DNA of 64,000 nt, taken from the NCBI GenBank assembly GCA_003993805.1, contig RSEF01000001.1, positions 75,195,009-75,259,008 on the forward strand, written 5' to 3'. Shown piece by piece: positions 13,001 through 25,000 of the stretch. Below the pieces are notes generated by a model, which was given only the letters and a program-made list of their open reading frames with translations, did not search any database and had not been told where the DNA came from. Numbering within the stretch: the first letter of the stretch is position 1; every line of letters begins with the position of its first letter. This DNA is from Himantopus leucocephalus. Lineage: Eukaryota > Chordata > Aves > Charadriiformes > Recurvirostridae. The position numbers and the translations under genes are program-made.

Positions 13001-16000
13001 CAATGACTGGCAACACTACTGAAGTCAAGAATAAGTTCCTCACCACCATCTGTTTAGTTGTGCCTGGAACTATGCCTTAAAAATCACCACAAGAAACAAT
13101 TTTTTGCTAATAGGATGGACCCTGAAATATCCCTGCCATCTTCTACCAGTCATGAAAGTTGGGTGACCAATTTGCAGACTTCCAAATAGAGCCAGCAAAT
13201 ATTTCTGATTTCATGAGGCAAAAAAAAAGGGACAACTTGGAGATGGTGGACTGTTTAGTAAATCATGTCTGTGGTTCTACTGTGACAGCCTGACTTCAAG
13301 CAGATTTTTAATCAAAATTTATCAGAAATTCTTTATGAAAAAAACATCAACTCTGTAGCAGACATAAACAAGATTGGCCCACTAGAATGTGCCTTAAATA
13401 GCCTCAAAGCTAAAGTTCTGTTAGTATTGTAGGAAACTTTAAAGCCCATTGATGCCTTTATTTCCATAAAGCTCAGTAGATCTAAGAGTCCATCAACAGG
13501 TTCTTTACTTTTTGGAAACGAGCCCAAAGGCAAACTGAATTTGCAAGATTTCCCTTAAAAATCACATTCTGTTGATGCTACAAGAAATTTTTAGTCACGA
13601 CACAGGAATAGCATCTATGTTATGATCCATCTGGCTTAGTGCATTTGGTTTTTTTTCCCCACCACTGGTTTTCCAGTCACATCTCCTGCCATTGCATCTT
13701 CAGTTCCAAATAATTTTTAAATCATGATGATGCATGACACTGAAATTAAGGCAGGAAGTCTGTAGATGCCAGACTGTCTATTTCTTAAATAACAAGTTGT
13801 TCTTAATGAATCATTTATTGTTTTTATTTATAAGTTGTTCTTCAACAAAAAGTGGTTCTCATTACTATTTCACAATAGACTTCCGAAATGTCCGCATCAG
13901 ACACTCCCCTGCCTTTTGTAATGGAAATAATTAAAGTCTCACTCAACGAGCATAAAAACTAAGAGAAGAGGTATTAAGATAAACAAATGTTGGGTGAAAG
14001 TACTGTTCTATTATTGATATGGAAAAATGATAGACACTGACTTTAGAAAGGTAAGTGAAGAAGTCTGCAGCAAGGCTAAAAATGAAATCCAAACATCCTC
14101 AGTCAACACAAGTACCCTTCCTGTGAAAAAAAACTCCATCAGAGAATGGCTCAGTGGAAAAGAAACATAATTCCTCGACATAGAATTGTTATGGCTGGAA
14201 AAGACCTTTAAGATCATCAANNNNNNNNNNNNNNNNNNNNNNNNNNNNNNNNNNNNNNNNNNNNNNNNNNNNNNNNNNNNNNNNNNNNNNNNNNNNNNNN
14301 NNNNNNNNNNNNNNNNNNNNTTGCCCATCTGAAACTACTACCTGTATTAACTTACCAGTGCTCTATACTCTCTGCTAACTTTCTACAGCAAACCATAAAA
14401 CACGTCTGACACACTGAAATAAAGCCAGGCCCTGGTCTACAGGAATTACCTGAACATAACACAAAAATGCCATTACACAAATCTAGGCTAAATACATATC
14501 CATAACTTCTATTAGCAGAAAAAGCTGACACAAACATAATACTAACTGTCGTTTATCTCAGTCAGTTCATCAGGCCAGTCTGGCCCAAACCACAACACAA
14601 ATGGAAGAGGTGGAACTAGAAACCATGCTCTTTTCTTGATTCTGTGCACACCACATCCTGCCTAGTAGCTAACAGCAATGAGAACTCTCCTCAGTCAAGA
14701 AGGGGACAACAGTGCCTTTCCAACCTGAAGACAAAAAAAAGTTTGCTTTTACTTTAAAGAATAGGAACAAGAGCTGCCTTCACCTTCTCAGTTTCCAGCC
14801 TTTTTATTTCCATCCTGCCTTCCGCTAGGTTAAGAAAAGCAGCACCTTACATTATATATCTTGTGGAGTATCTGGGCTTTTAGTCCTGCGGGGGATAAAG
14901 CCTGCTCTACTGTATGTGACGTACATGGTTGGTGGAGGACTTACCAGGATTTGAACATCACAGTTTTCATTTATAATTTAGTCAAATCTAAGAATATGTT
15001 CCCAAAGATTTTTAAGTACATCTCTGAGGTACCTGCCAAAGGTCGAAGTACACCTCTAATTACAGAGCTAGTCAAGTTCAAGTTCTTTTCCCAACTCTGC
15101 TGATGCCCTTTTTTTCAGTAAAATAGAAAAGAAGGAAAAAAGGAAGGAAGAATATTTTAACCTCATATAGGTGTTCAATAGCATGTTATTTTATGTTTTT
15201 TTCCTGAAACCTGAATTTTTTTACTATAATCAGTCTGATGAGCTGTCACCCCAAATGGTTTAACTCCCACGAAATTATAAACAATTTCAAAAAGGGCTTC
15301 ATGAGGAAAATAAGCAACCTTAACAATACATAATGTTTCTAATTCTGACTGTTGCGATCTCACCTCTTATTTCTTCATTGCATACCTTCAGATCCTAAAT
15401 AATGGAAATACATTTGCAGATCCGGCCTAAATTCTTAACCTCCAACAACAAAAGTCTAAGTTGCTTGTGTATATATATACTTGTTCTCGTAATAAGTAAC
15501 ACCTAAGAAACATCATAAGATTAACAAAATTAAAAAAACTAACTTTGTATTTTCCCATTTGTACACTCTGTACATGCCATCATTTAGGAGGCAGGCAATT
15601 TCTTCATTTTTCCTACACCACCTCTATTTCTGAAATGGTTAAAAAAAAGAATTAAAGAATCCATATAGAAATAGGCAAAGTCAACTACTATTTCTGAAAT
15701 GTCAAACATTTAGTTCATATTCACAACATATCTTACGTATTTGCATTTATTGATTTGCCACAGCCTGTTAACATGTTATATTCAACACATTAAAAAGTTT
15801 TCCTCTACTGCTCTGTAGCCATTCCTTCTCCTACAGTCAGTTGTTATATTGCTTTCAATAACACCTGCTTATCTGTAGAGTTGCTGTTGGAAATTTTNCA
15901 ATACAATTTCACCAGCACAGAATGGACTTTCACTGTTCTTACATAATGATGGGCAAACAGTAATAGGTTTACTCCAGTTGTGGGTAGGTTCACGCTGCGC

Positions 16001-19000
16001 TCACAAGCTAAATTTCAGTACATGGCTGCACCTTGGACCCTTTATCATTCACATGTGGTCACTGCATTTTTAAATGCTTCAAAACTGAAGGATCATTAAT
16101 CTTAAAGTATTAATAAAATGTTTAAAATACATTTTATGACTGACTTATTTCTTGTGAAAGTTGCAGTTTAGTAGTTTCTTTCATGAAGATACAAATACAA
16201 CCTCTTTGATCTACCTTATTGCTTTTTTCTTTTGATTGTTGTAATTCTTTTTTTATATATTTGTATATCTTTAAAAAATTTATTTTAATTATTGAAGTTC
16301 ATGTTCAGATTACCATGAACATTAGCAGTTTACTGACTTTTCTGTCTTCCTGCACACAAGACGTTCTGTGTGGGACATGTACAGAGGGAGAAACAGAATG
16401 TACTCCTGAAATCAAGTTTGTCACCAAGAAAATGCAATTTAAGCAGTAAGCATTTCCTTATTTTAAACCTGTAATCCAACAGAAAAAAACACATTCATCA
16501 AATTCATTTTATATTAGCAGCTAGACATTTCACAATAGCAGCACTGGGAGATACCCAGCAATTTTTAATCCTTGAATATAGAATAGAGATATATTTCAAT
16601 TCAAGTAAAAATTTGGAATTTTGCATTGGGTGATTTTCATTGCAGCAATTGTATTATTTTCACACAGAAAGTAAAACCGCATATTTTGTTTTGCTTCAGA
16701 AGTCAGCAGTATTTTACTACCTTATGCATAAACCTTTAGGAATAAAACACATCAGTAATCATCATCTGCTTTCTCAGTCTCTCCCCTCCTTCTGCTTTTA
16801 ACACTCTCAGTGCAAATCTGAACCTCTACTTTGTTTTATATTTGCAAGAGAGAGGTACGAAACCAGAATAAAACAGGAGAGAGATGACAACAAAAAAAAA
16901 AAAGGAGCAAAGCACTGCAGGAGGGCATATGATATCATCGGATTTTTATGTAAGGTATTTCTCTCCTTTTCTAATTATTACGAAGTTTCATGAATGTCTT
17001 CATTGAGAGAATCTACACATTCCTGTGTAGAGGATTTAATACTGTATGTGGTTAAGCAAGTAATACTGAAATTTTACAGAAAGGCAGTTTGTTTGACAGA
17101 GACAAAAGAATTGGTGGAGCTCATCAAACTGAAAGTCCACATCCTGTCTAAGACAATGACCAGCACCAGATGATTCACAGGAAGAATCTTCCTAGTGCCT
17201 TTATTGTTGACTTCTGACCTGAAGCATGTGTCTTGCATCACTTACATTTTTTTTTCCCCTGGCTACAGGATCTCTGGTTGTTTTTATTCATATAAATATC
17301 TCTGCTATGCAAAAGGATTACTGAAACAGGCTCCAAAAGACCTAGGAGCATGTTTGTCCAAAATAATGAAGCTAGCAGGTAAAACCCACGTTTGGTTTTT
17401 TTTTTTTTTTAAGATTGATTTTTAAGCAATACATTATGATATGAAGACTTTATATTTTGTTAAATTTTTTTAAAGCAAGCTCTGTATTGCAACTCCAACA
17501 ACTGGGCTGCAGCTGCAACCATTAAAGCACAGCAGATAGCAAATATTAAGCCCAATGCTCTTACTAGTTTCTATGTCAGTTAAGACAAAAAAGCAATACT
17601 GCATTTGCAGCCTTAGTGGAATTCCGCTGGAACAGTTGCACCGTGTTTCTGTATAGAACACATTCCTTGTCCTTTAAAGGGTATGCTATCTTATACTTGA
17701 GAAGGGTTTCTTTCTTTTTTCCTCACGTAATTGAAAAGTATTGTTTACTGCCGATTTAAGGCTTGTTTTGACGAAGAGAGAGCTGATGAGGCACTCAAGA
17801 GCTTGTATTAAATCAATACTAGACAGAAGTGAGCAGCTTGTATATGCGCTGTGGAATACACTTGCTCACATATTTATCTTCCATGTTTTGAGAGAAGGTT
17901 ACAAATATTTTTATATATATACACACACATATAAAAGAGTGCGAGTGAGCAAGCTCACATTCCAAGAGAACTTTTCTGGCTATGTCAGGAGTGAAGTCCA
18001 CCCCCTAGTAGACAAACCTATTTTTTTCAAACACAAGAGGACATTATCAGGGAAGACTGTGCTGATATACAGAAACCAGAGATCGTCATGGCTCGGTGAG
18101 GTGATGAGCTGACGGGTGGATGGCGCCCATTATCTTCACTTCTCAATCCAAGTTTTCCTGAAAAACCACAGGGGGAGGAGAAGGCTCCAACTGAGCATAA
18201 GGCACAGAGGACAAGAAAAGGATTAGGAGTGAAGAACAAGGAAAGGAAGGATCATGCAAGAGATATTGCAGAGGCTTCAAAGAGCTGGAAAATAGTTTCT
18301 AGATTAATAGACCGAGTTGTCAGTACTTTAAAGCAACATTCAGGTTTTAACTTCTGCACAAAGCTATTATATAAAATAACTCTAAAGTAAGAAACAATTG
18401 ACTGAAAGGAATTTACCTTTACTATATACAGAAAATATATTCAGGTTCAGCTGTTTCAACAGTCCTTGGAATTTTAAAATGTTTCAAGCCTTTGTTCGGC
18501 AAGCGTATCACCCGCTACCCAACCACCAGCCAGGGGAACCTGAAACGAAGTATAAGGGGAAGCTGGTGCATGAAACTCAGCTTAACTGCTTCTACATCAA
18601 ACCTGGAGGTAAGACAACATTTCCCACTTGCGTGCATGCAAACTGTCCTGGCATCTACCTGCTGGGATCTATTTAAATAGAACAGTCTGTATAATATATG
18701 AAACGACACTAATAACTTCTACTAATAGTTGGGAATAATGTACTGTGAATTCCTATGTATGTGATCACACTATCACAGGATTTAGGTAATTCTGGTAATT
18801 GTCAAATCTGTGGAGTTAAGTAGATGGATTGCTTCTCTTGGTCTTTTCAGCATCTAATGAACGTTACTTTCCTAATTCTACTTTGATACAAGAGAAAAAA
18901 AAAGTCACAGGCAAGGCACATAAGTATCAGGAACAAGAAAGAAAAAAGGGTGGTTTTTTGTAGAAAAAGAGGCTACGAAGTTTAAAACATACAAAAGCTT

Positions 19001-22000
19001 GAAATATTAAATGCATACGTGCGCCTGTGAAGGGACTAATCTGAAAAGGGCATTACGTGAGAAATTTCTAAAAAGCAACTAGGTCTGTAATATTTTCATC
19101 TGCAGAAGAACTATGTAAGCATTCACGTACGTATTTACACTGACCTGGACACATCTACTTTTTATGCTATACAAGGAGGTGTGTATGAAGCAGAGGGTAT
19201 ACAGGTAGTCATATGAAAATAATCTCTTAAAAAAAAATTATCTGTTCCAACTTGAACTCTTGAGCTTTACTGCATCATATGCCTATCTTATCTTGAAAAG
19301 ATGTCCGGAATTCCCAGTGCTGGCAGTACACTCTCAGCGGTGAATGTCCAGACAAGCTAATATGTTGCTTATATGCTGACATCCATAAATGGGAAACACA
19401 GACGGTGTCTAGCAGATATACGCAGTATTATACTCCTTCCATTCTATTCAGAAACTCATCCACAACTGCAGGATGCTTGGTACATGCTTTTGATTCTATT
19501 CCATATACTTTTCCTACCAACTTGCTTGCCCAGGCAGGGATACAGTTCCACCATACACAAAATAATTAACAGCCATCAAAAATACTACATAGCTGTGTTA
19601 TCTTAGCTCCTTAGTCTGTTTCTTCTCACATGACATTTAGTTTCTCTGACTTTCAGATTGGACTCCATCATTCCACATAACTGAAAACCTGTGTTAGGAA
19701 TACTGCACTTCTTTTCCTTCCTTTTTTTACCCACAACCTTCACCACACAACAGAAACACATCATTAGAGCAAAAAGATGGCTGCAGTCATCATAGTTACA
19801 GTTGCAAAAAGTCACTTTATAAATGCAAAGCATTCTAAATTGTTTGCTTTGCTCAGTCAAAGACTTCCACAACTGGCACCAAATCCTTAGGGTAGAAAGG
19901 GTGAGGAAGAAATGACAAAAATATCCTTTAAGAAAGTCTGAATAGAAATATCTGCGCTGAATTGGACAGGGTGACAAGGGACAGGGTTTTATTCATCAAA
20001 ACTTACATATTAATCTTAAGGCCTTCACAACTGGCATGTACAATTTCAACTGAAAACCATATATTGTATTTAGTTTAAAGGAAAACATGATTAACTGGAA
20101 AAAAATAACTTCAGAAATACTTCCTAGTAAAAACAATTTTGCTTTAAAAACAACAAACAAAAAGGGGATATTACAGTTCCTCCTCTATTTTCATTTTTAT
20201 TTATTTGAACCCTGAAAACCTAAATCACAGAACAACATTTACTCTCCACAATAAGCACAAAAATCCCAAACACCCTAAAGTAGAATCAACGGATACCTGC
20301 TAACCCTAGTATCACATTAGTAACTTAGTTTGGCTGGGGTCTCCGCAGGTCATTTAGTCCAGCCTTCTGCTCAAAATAGGGCTAGCTTCAGTGAGAAGCT
20401 TCAGTTTCAGTTAGGAAAAGAAGAAATCGTTGTCAACTACAAGTTACCATCGAAAAGTATATTCTATTCCACTTTTCCAGTCAATTTATTTTTTTACAGT
20501 AATTTGCATACATACATATTTCTTTACAAAAAATTATCCTGTCCCTTATACTACATTAAAAATCCACTCCTACTTCCATAGATTCAAGCAGAGTTTAGTT
20601 ACAGATTTCAAAACCAGGTGTATTGGGTTGTATACTCTAGAACAGGCAAGCCAGCTAATCACTAAACAGCAAGGTCATGATTCCTGATCTTAAAAATCAC
20701 CTGCCTTGAGCCAGCACTGCAGCATGTCCATCCACACCCAACTGCAAAACAGTGTTTAGTTATGCCATCAAGTTACAATCCTATTTTTATATCTCAACAG
20801 GCGAGCATTAAAGACTTTTAGGCATCCTTGAAAATTAAGATGAGAGACAGAAAGCACAAAATCTAATATATGAGTGTATATGTTTTATGTATAAAAATGT
20901 AAATCAATAGCTATACCATTTCCAAGGGGCAGTTTATTATTTTTCTTGACGTTCTGAAGCAATTTTTACCGTCTTCAAAGCACATTAAAATCATTAGTAG
21001 ACTGAAGTATAGAACACAAAGGGAGGAACTAGATGGGAAATAGAGTAGGAAATTAGTAATGCTTTTATATGTTTTTATAAACTGGTCTAAGAACAGATAA
21101 TTTCTGAGTAGGTACAAGGAAGTCACTAAACTGAGCGCTAGACAGCATTGCTCTCACCTAAAAAAAAATTATCATCATCGCTATGCATCTGATAAGCAAG
21201 TTTCTTCCTGCTCCTATTTATTTGCTTCTCTCAAGAAAATTTGCATGACAAACTATAAAATAGTTAAGTTCGACAGAAACCGTAAAACAGGTTTGGAAAA
21301 AAAGCGCATGCAACATGACAAAGCTCATTTTGTCTGAAAGTCAACCTTAATTTTCTGAGTTTAGAATCAACTCTTACTACAACATAAATGTATTTTCAGT
21401 ATGTGTATTTTCCTTTTAAATTTAAAAAAGGCAAATAAGATCTATGCTTAACAGTGTTAGCATTCCAATGCTCTTGGCAAAACTGAGGTTTCACTTCAAG
21501 GTCGGTAACACCCAGGGAAGACAATTGTGACCTCCGCTGCTGTTTCTGTCTTGCTGGATGCATGACCAATTTTTATAATGCTCATCAAAGGAGAGAAGGT
21601 GGAATTGGAAGAAGGACCAGCAAATTGTTTATTTCTCTGAGACAAAAATGTAGACAGAACCTCAGGTAAACCACAAGCATTTGTATTCTGAACAAACAGC
21701 AGTGGTCAGTCCAGGCAGGCTTTAAAAAAAAAAAAAAGCTTTGGCCAAATCTGTTTAGCAAACAATAGGCTGAGAAGAACACACCTCTAACGAGGGCAAG
21801 GCCACTCAGCCAAAATTACTTTGAATTTCTATAGTTTGAGCTTTCACTTTTCAAACATTTTTGTTCCAAATTGACAAACATTTTTCAAAGAGTTTTAAAC
21901 TACAGAAATGTATTATTCAACAAAACATGCAGGTTCTAGCAGGCCAGAATAATAATTTTGCAATCAAACTTAACCTCAAAAAAATTGTTTTTAAGTCATT

Positions 22001-25000
22001 CAGCTGTGACAAAAACATTATGTTTTGCTTAATGATGCAGCAACAGGAAGCCATGTAATATTTCTCAATCAGCAGACCACTGAATTTAGAGAAAAATAAT
22101 AAAAATTGAATGAAGTTAAAAACATTTAATAGCATTTGTTTCAAAATTCAAGAATACCAATGAGCATTTGGGGAATAATCAATTGAACACACATTTCGAC
22201 TTACTGTGTTCATCCTGTTGTGTTTTTTGTTATTGGACCAGATACTGTAGGTTGGCAGGTAGGAGGCTGATAAATAAGGCTCTCCATTTTAAACTGACTT
22301 TTTTACCAAAACCAAAAACCAAACAGAAACTCTATTACATCATAAAAACAAAGCCTGGAATATCTGTTTTGCCTGTCTCAATGGAAACAATTGAGCAAGT
22401 AGTTGTTTATTGGTCAATATGCAGAAAGCTGAATCTAAATATATACACAAGTAAATTTAACCACCAAACGCTGCTTTCATTTGCAAATAAAAACACATTT
22501 CAGAACAAAGAGTTTTAAAATATTGAATTATAGAACATATAATGTAGTACAGACTAAGAACATATTTCAGGGTAAAAAACCACTATAGTATCCAAAAGAA
22601 GATTGTTTTTCATGACATATTCATTTTTACTTATCACTCATATTCTGTTACTGTTGTCACCTGCTTTCGCTTCGGAAATAAACTTCTAATAGTCTTCAAA
22701 CTAAGATGTTCTTTACAAGAGAAATGCTACTTGCAGGGCCAATGGGTCTTCAGAAATGCCTACAGAAGTGGGACATTTGTTACCCATTTAGTATTTTGTA
22801 CCAGGATGTATTTACTTAGAAGGGTGAACTGAAATGAGCCACAATCAGTCTCCAAGTTGGTAAGTTGTTCTTTTTGAGAGGGCTCTAGGACACTGCAACA
22901 TAGAATTTAAGCATGAAAACTAATAATTTGGAAAAATCACCATTATCTTTTCCTAAACATTTTACAATCACTCACCCCCAAGCACATATTTGGAAAATTT
23001 TTCATACGTAAATAATTATAACCTACAGAGAACCCATCCCCAAAGAAAAAATAAAACTTGGGCTACTTCTTTGGACAGCTGGCAAACTTCTATCTCCCTC
23101 CCATCCCATCTCATCTACTTGACATCTTTGCAGTGTGGGAATCTGGGAAAATAATACTAAATTTTCAGGGTTCTGATAGACATATGGTGGCAGGTTAAAC
23201 CGGACAACTGAAACTAGTAAGAGGTTATGTACGTATCATATGTATCTAGACAGTTTTAGCAAACCCACGCATGTCTGGCCTGCTTTTTTACCACTCCCTG
23301 AACCTCTATAAAAGCTCAAATTCTGTAGAATATGCCACATCTGACTAGAAAGCTTTATTCAGTTTCAAGCCTAGAAGACATGATCAAAGGCCTTACTACA
23401 ATTATGGCACAGAAATGAAAAGTAGCTTCTATGTCCAAATAGGTATAGAATCTAGTCAGATACAGAGGAGTATTGGTTGATCTGTCACAGAGTTTCTTTC
23501 TCCACTTGCTATAGCACAAAATCACCCGATTAACCTGTATCAGATCGTCATAATTAGCATAATAACTATAATAAGGTAGGATCTTACATCTTTTTCTAGC
23601 AGCTGAAACGCTCAAGGTGAAGCTAGTGCTAAGATACGCAACTTACTATTCACCAAGTTCTGTGTCCTGTAAACATGAAAAACAATATTCAGTGATGAAA
23701 ACATAAATCAGTCAACTCAAGAAATAATTCACTGACCCAGCATACACCCATATACACCTGGTACAATATACAGTTGGGAACAGTTGCGATTAAATTACTA
23801 TATAGCTGATCAGTGCTAAAAGGAGAAAATGAAGTTATTTTAATCAATAGTTTACAGTTATGCATTTCTTCTGAACTATCTCGTATTAGTCAGCATGAAG
23901 TCTTAAGCAACATCGGTTTTCACAATAAATATCACCAAAGATTAAGGAAAAAAGTAGTAATTATGTAGTCAAAGTCACTCAAATATAGAACGCAGGAAAT
24001 TTTTTAAAACCCTTAAAATCATTAGATGATCTAAACAGAAACAGAACTACTGTCTTACTTGCTCTCAGAGAAAAAGCATCTAAAATTGCAGTCAGCTAAG
24101 TTTAAAGGTCACACTGAAAGTACCTATTTGATCCATAAACATTCTGCTTCTTGGTGGACAAGGATTTCTGCTGGCATTAAAAACCGTAATTTGAGCTTCC
24201 CTCCTGGCTTTGAAATGAATAACCCTAGCTCTAGCCTAACAGATTTCCCAAACCAAACTTTTCTGTGAAATAGTGGATCAGCGCAAACATTAACTGGCAC
24301 AGTTCCCAAATCCAGCCTGAAAAATCCTGGAATTAGACCTTAGGTGTCTGCAACACAGTGTTTAGACAGTATTTCAACTTTGGATGACCAAGATCATACG
24401 GAACAATAGAAGAAATACAAAAACCAATATCAAAATATTCCTTTTCTTATTTTAGTATTCATAAAATTTATATTTATTGTGTATAATTTTGGAAAGCTTT
24501 TTCTATTGTAATCAGATATTGGATGCACAGCAATCTTTACAAAATGATAGCTATAACATGACAAAATGTTGGCAAACTTGTCCAGTACACAAGTACCACC
24601 TTTTGCTGCCAAGAGCATTTATTTTAGACTGTGCGATACAACCAGCCACAGATATTCAGCTGTACTGAAATTAAGTTGATTTCAACAAACATTCCAAATA
24701 TTGGAAGAAAAAAAAAAAAAAAAACGGGGCAGGACTTCTTTATTCCTCCAAATGCTTGCTTTTGTATTTTTCTGAAATTTGCGATGTCACAAAACCCAAA
24801 TGTAAGTCCTGTTATATGGGAAAGCAACTGTGCCAATTAGAAAAACAGAGGAAACTCTGCTAGTTTTGTTCTATCTAATAAGATATGCATGAAAAATGGA
24901 GTAAGAAGTAACCAAGTCAAACGAAAGGTTAGAAAAAGATAAGTTCTTTCCAGATACTGTTAAGTATTACTGCCAAACTGTCCACTGTTTTGCCAAGTAA

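Larger units (their letters stand above)
6348..18367 (-). other. DCP1B: DCP1B intron 3, left part
   Basis: About 12 kb of AT-rich intron. It contains a 37-base duplication around an N (7781-7855), a CR1 end running into a 100-N gap (14179-14320), a lone N at 15898 and a possible ancient repeat near 11770. There is no exon of DCP1B on the minus strand and no further CACNA1C exon on the plus strand that I can recognise. Confidence 0.8.

Noticed and set aside
14011..14328. 105-codon minus-strand frame across the first N block
   Set aside because: A third of it is N and the rest has no domain; it is created by the gap.
17741..18112. 123-codon plus-strand frame just upstream of CACNA1C exon 1a
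   Set aside because: The peptide is unlike any known N-terminus and a TA/CA microsatellite runs through it. It is not in frame or contiguous with the exon 1a coding sequence.
18398..18478. N-terminal extension of CACNA1C exon 1a by 27 codons
   Set aside because: The upstream part of the frame has no ATG (it would need TTG), and the family N-terminus starts at the ATG at 18479.
19603..19977. 124-codon minus-strand frame in DCP1B intron 3
   Set aside because: No similarity to DCP1B or any family I know; length is within chance for 64 kb of six-frame sequence.
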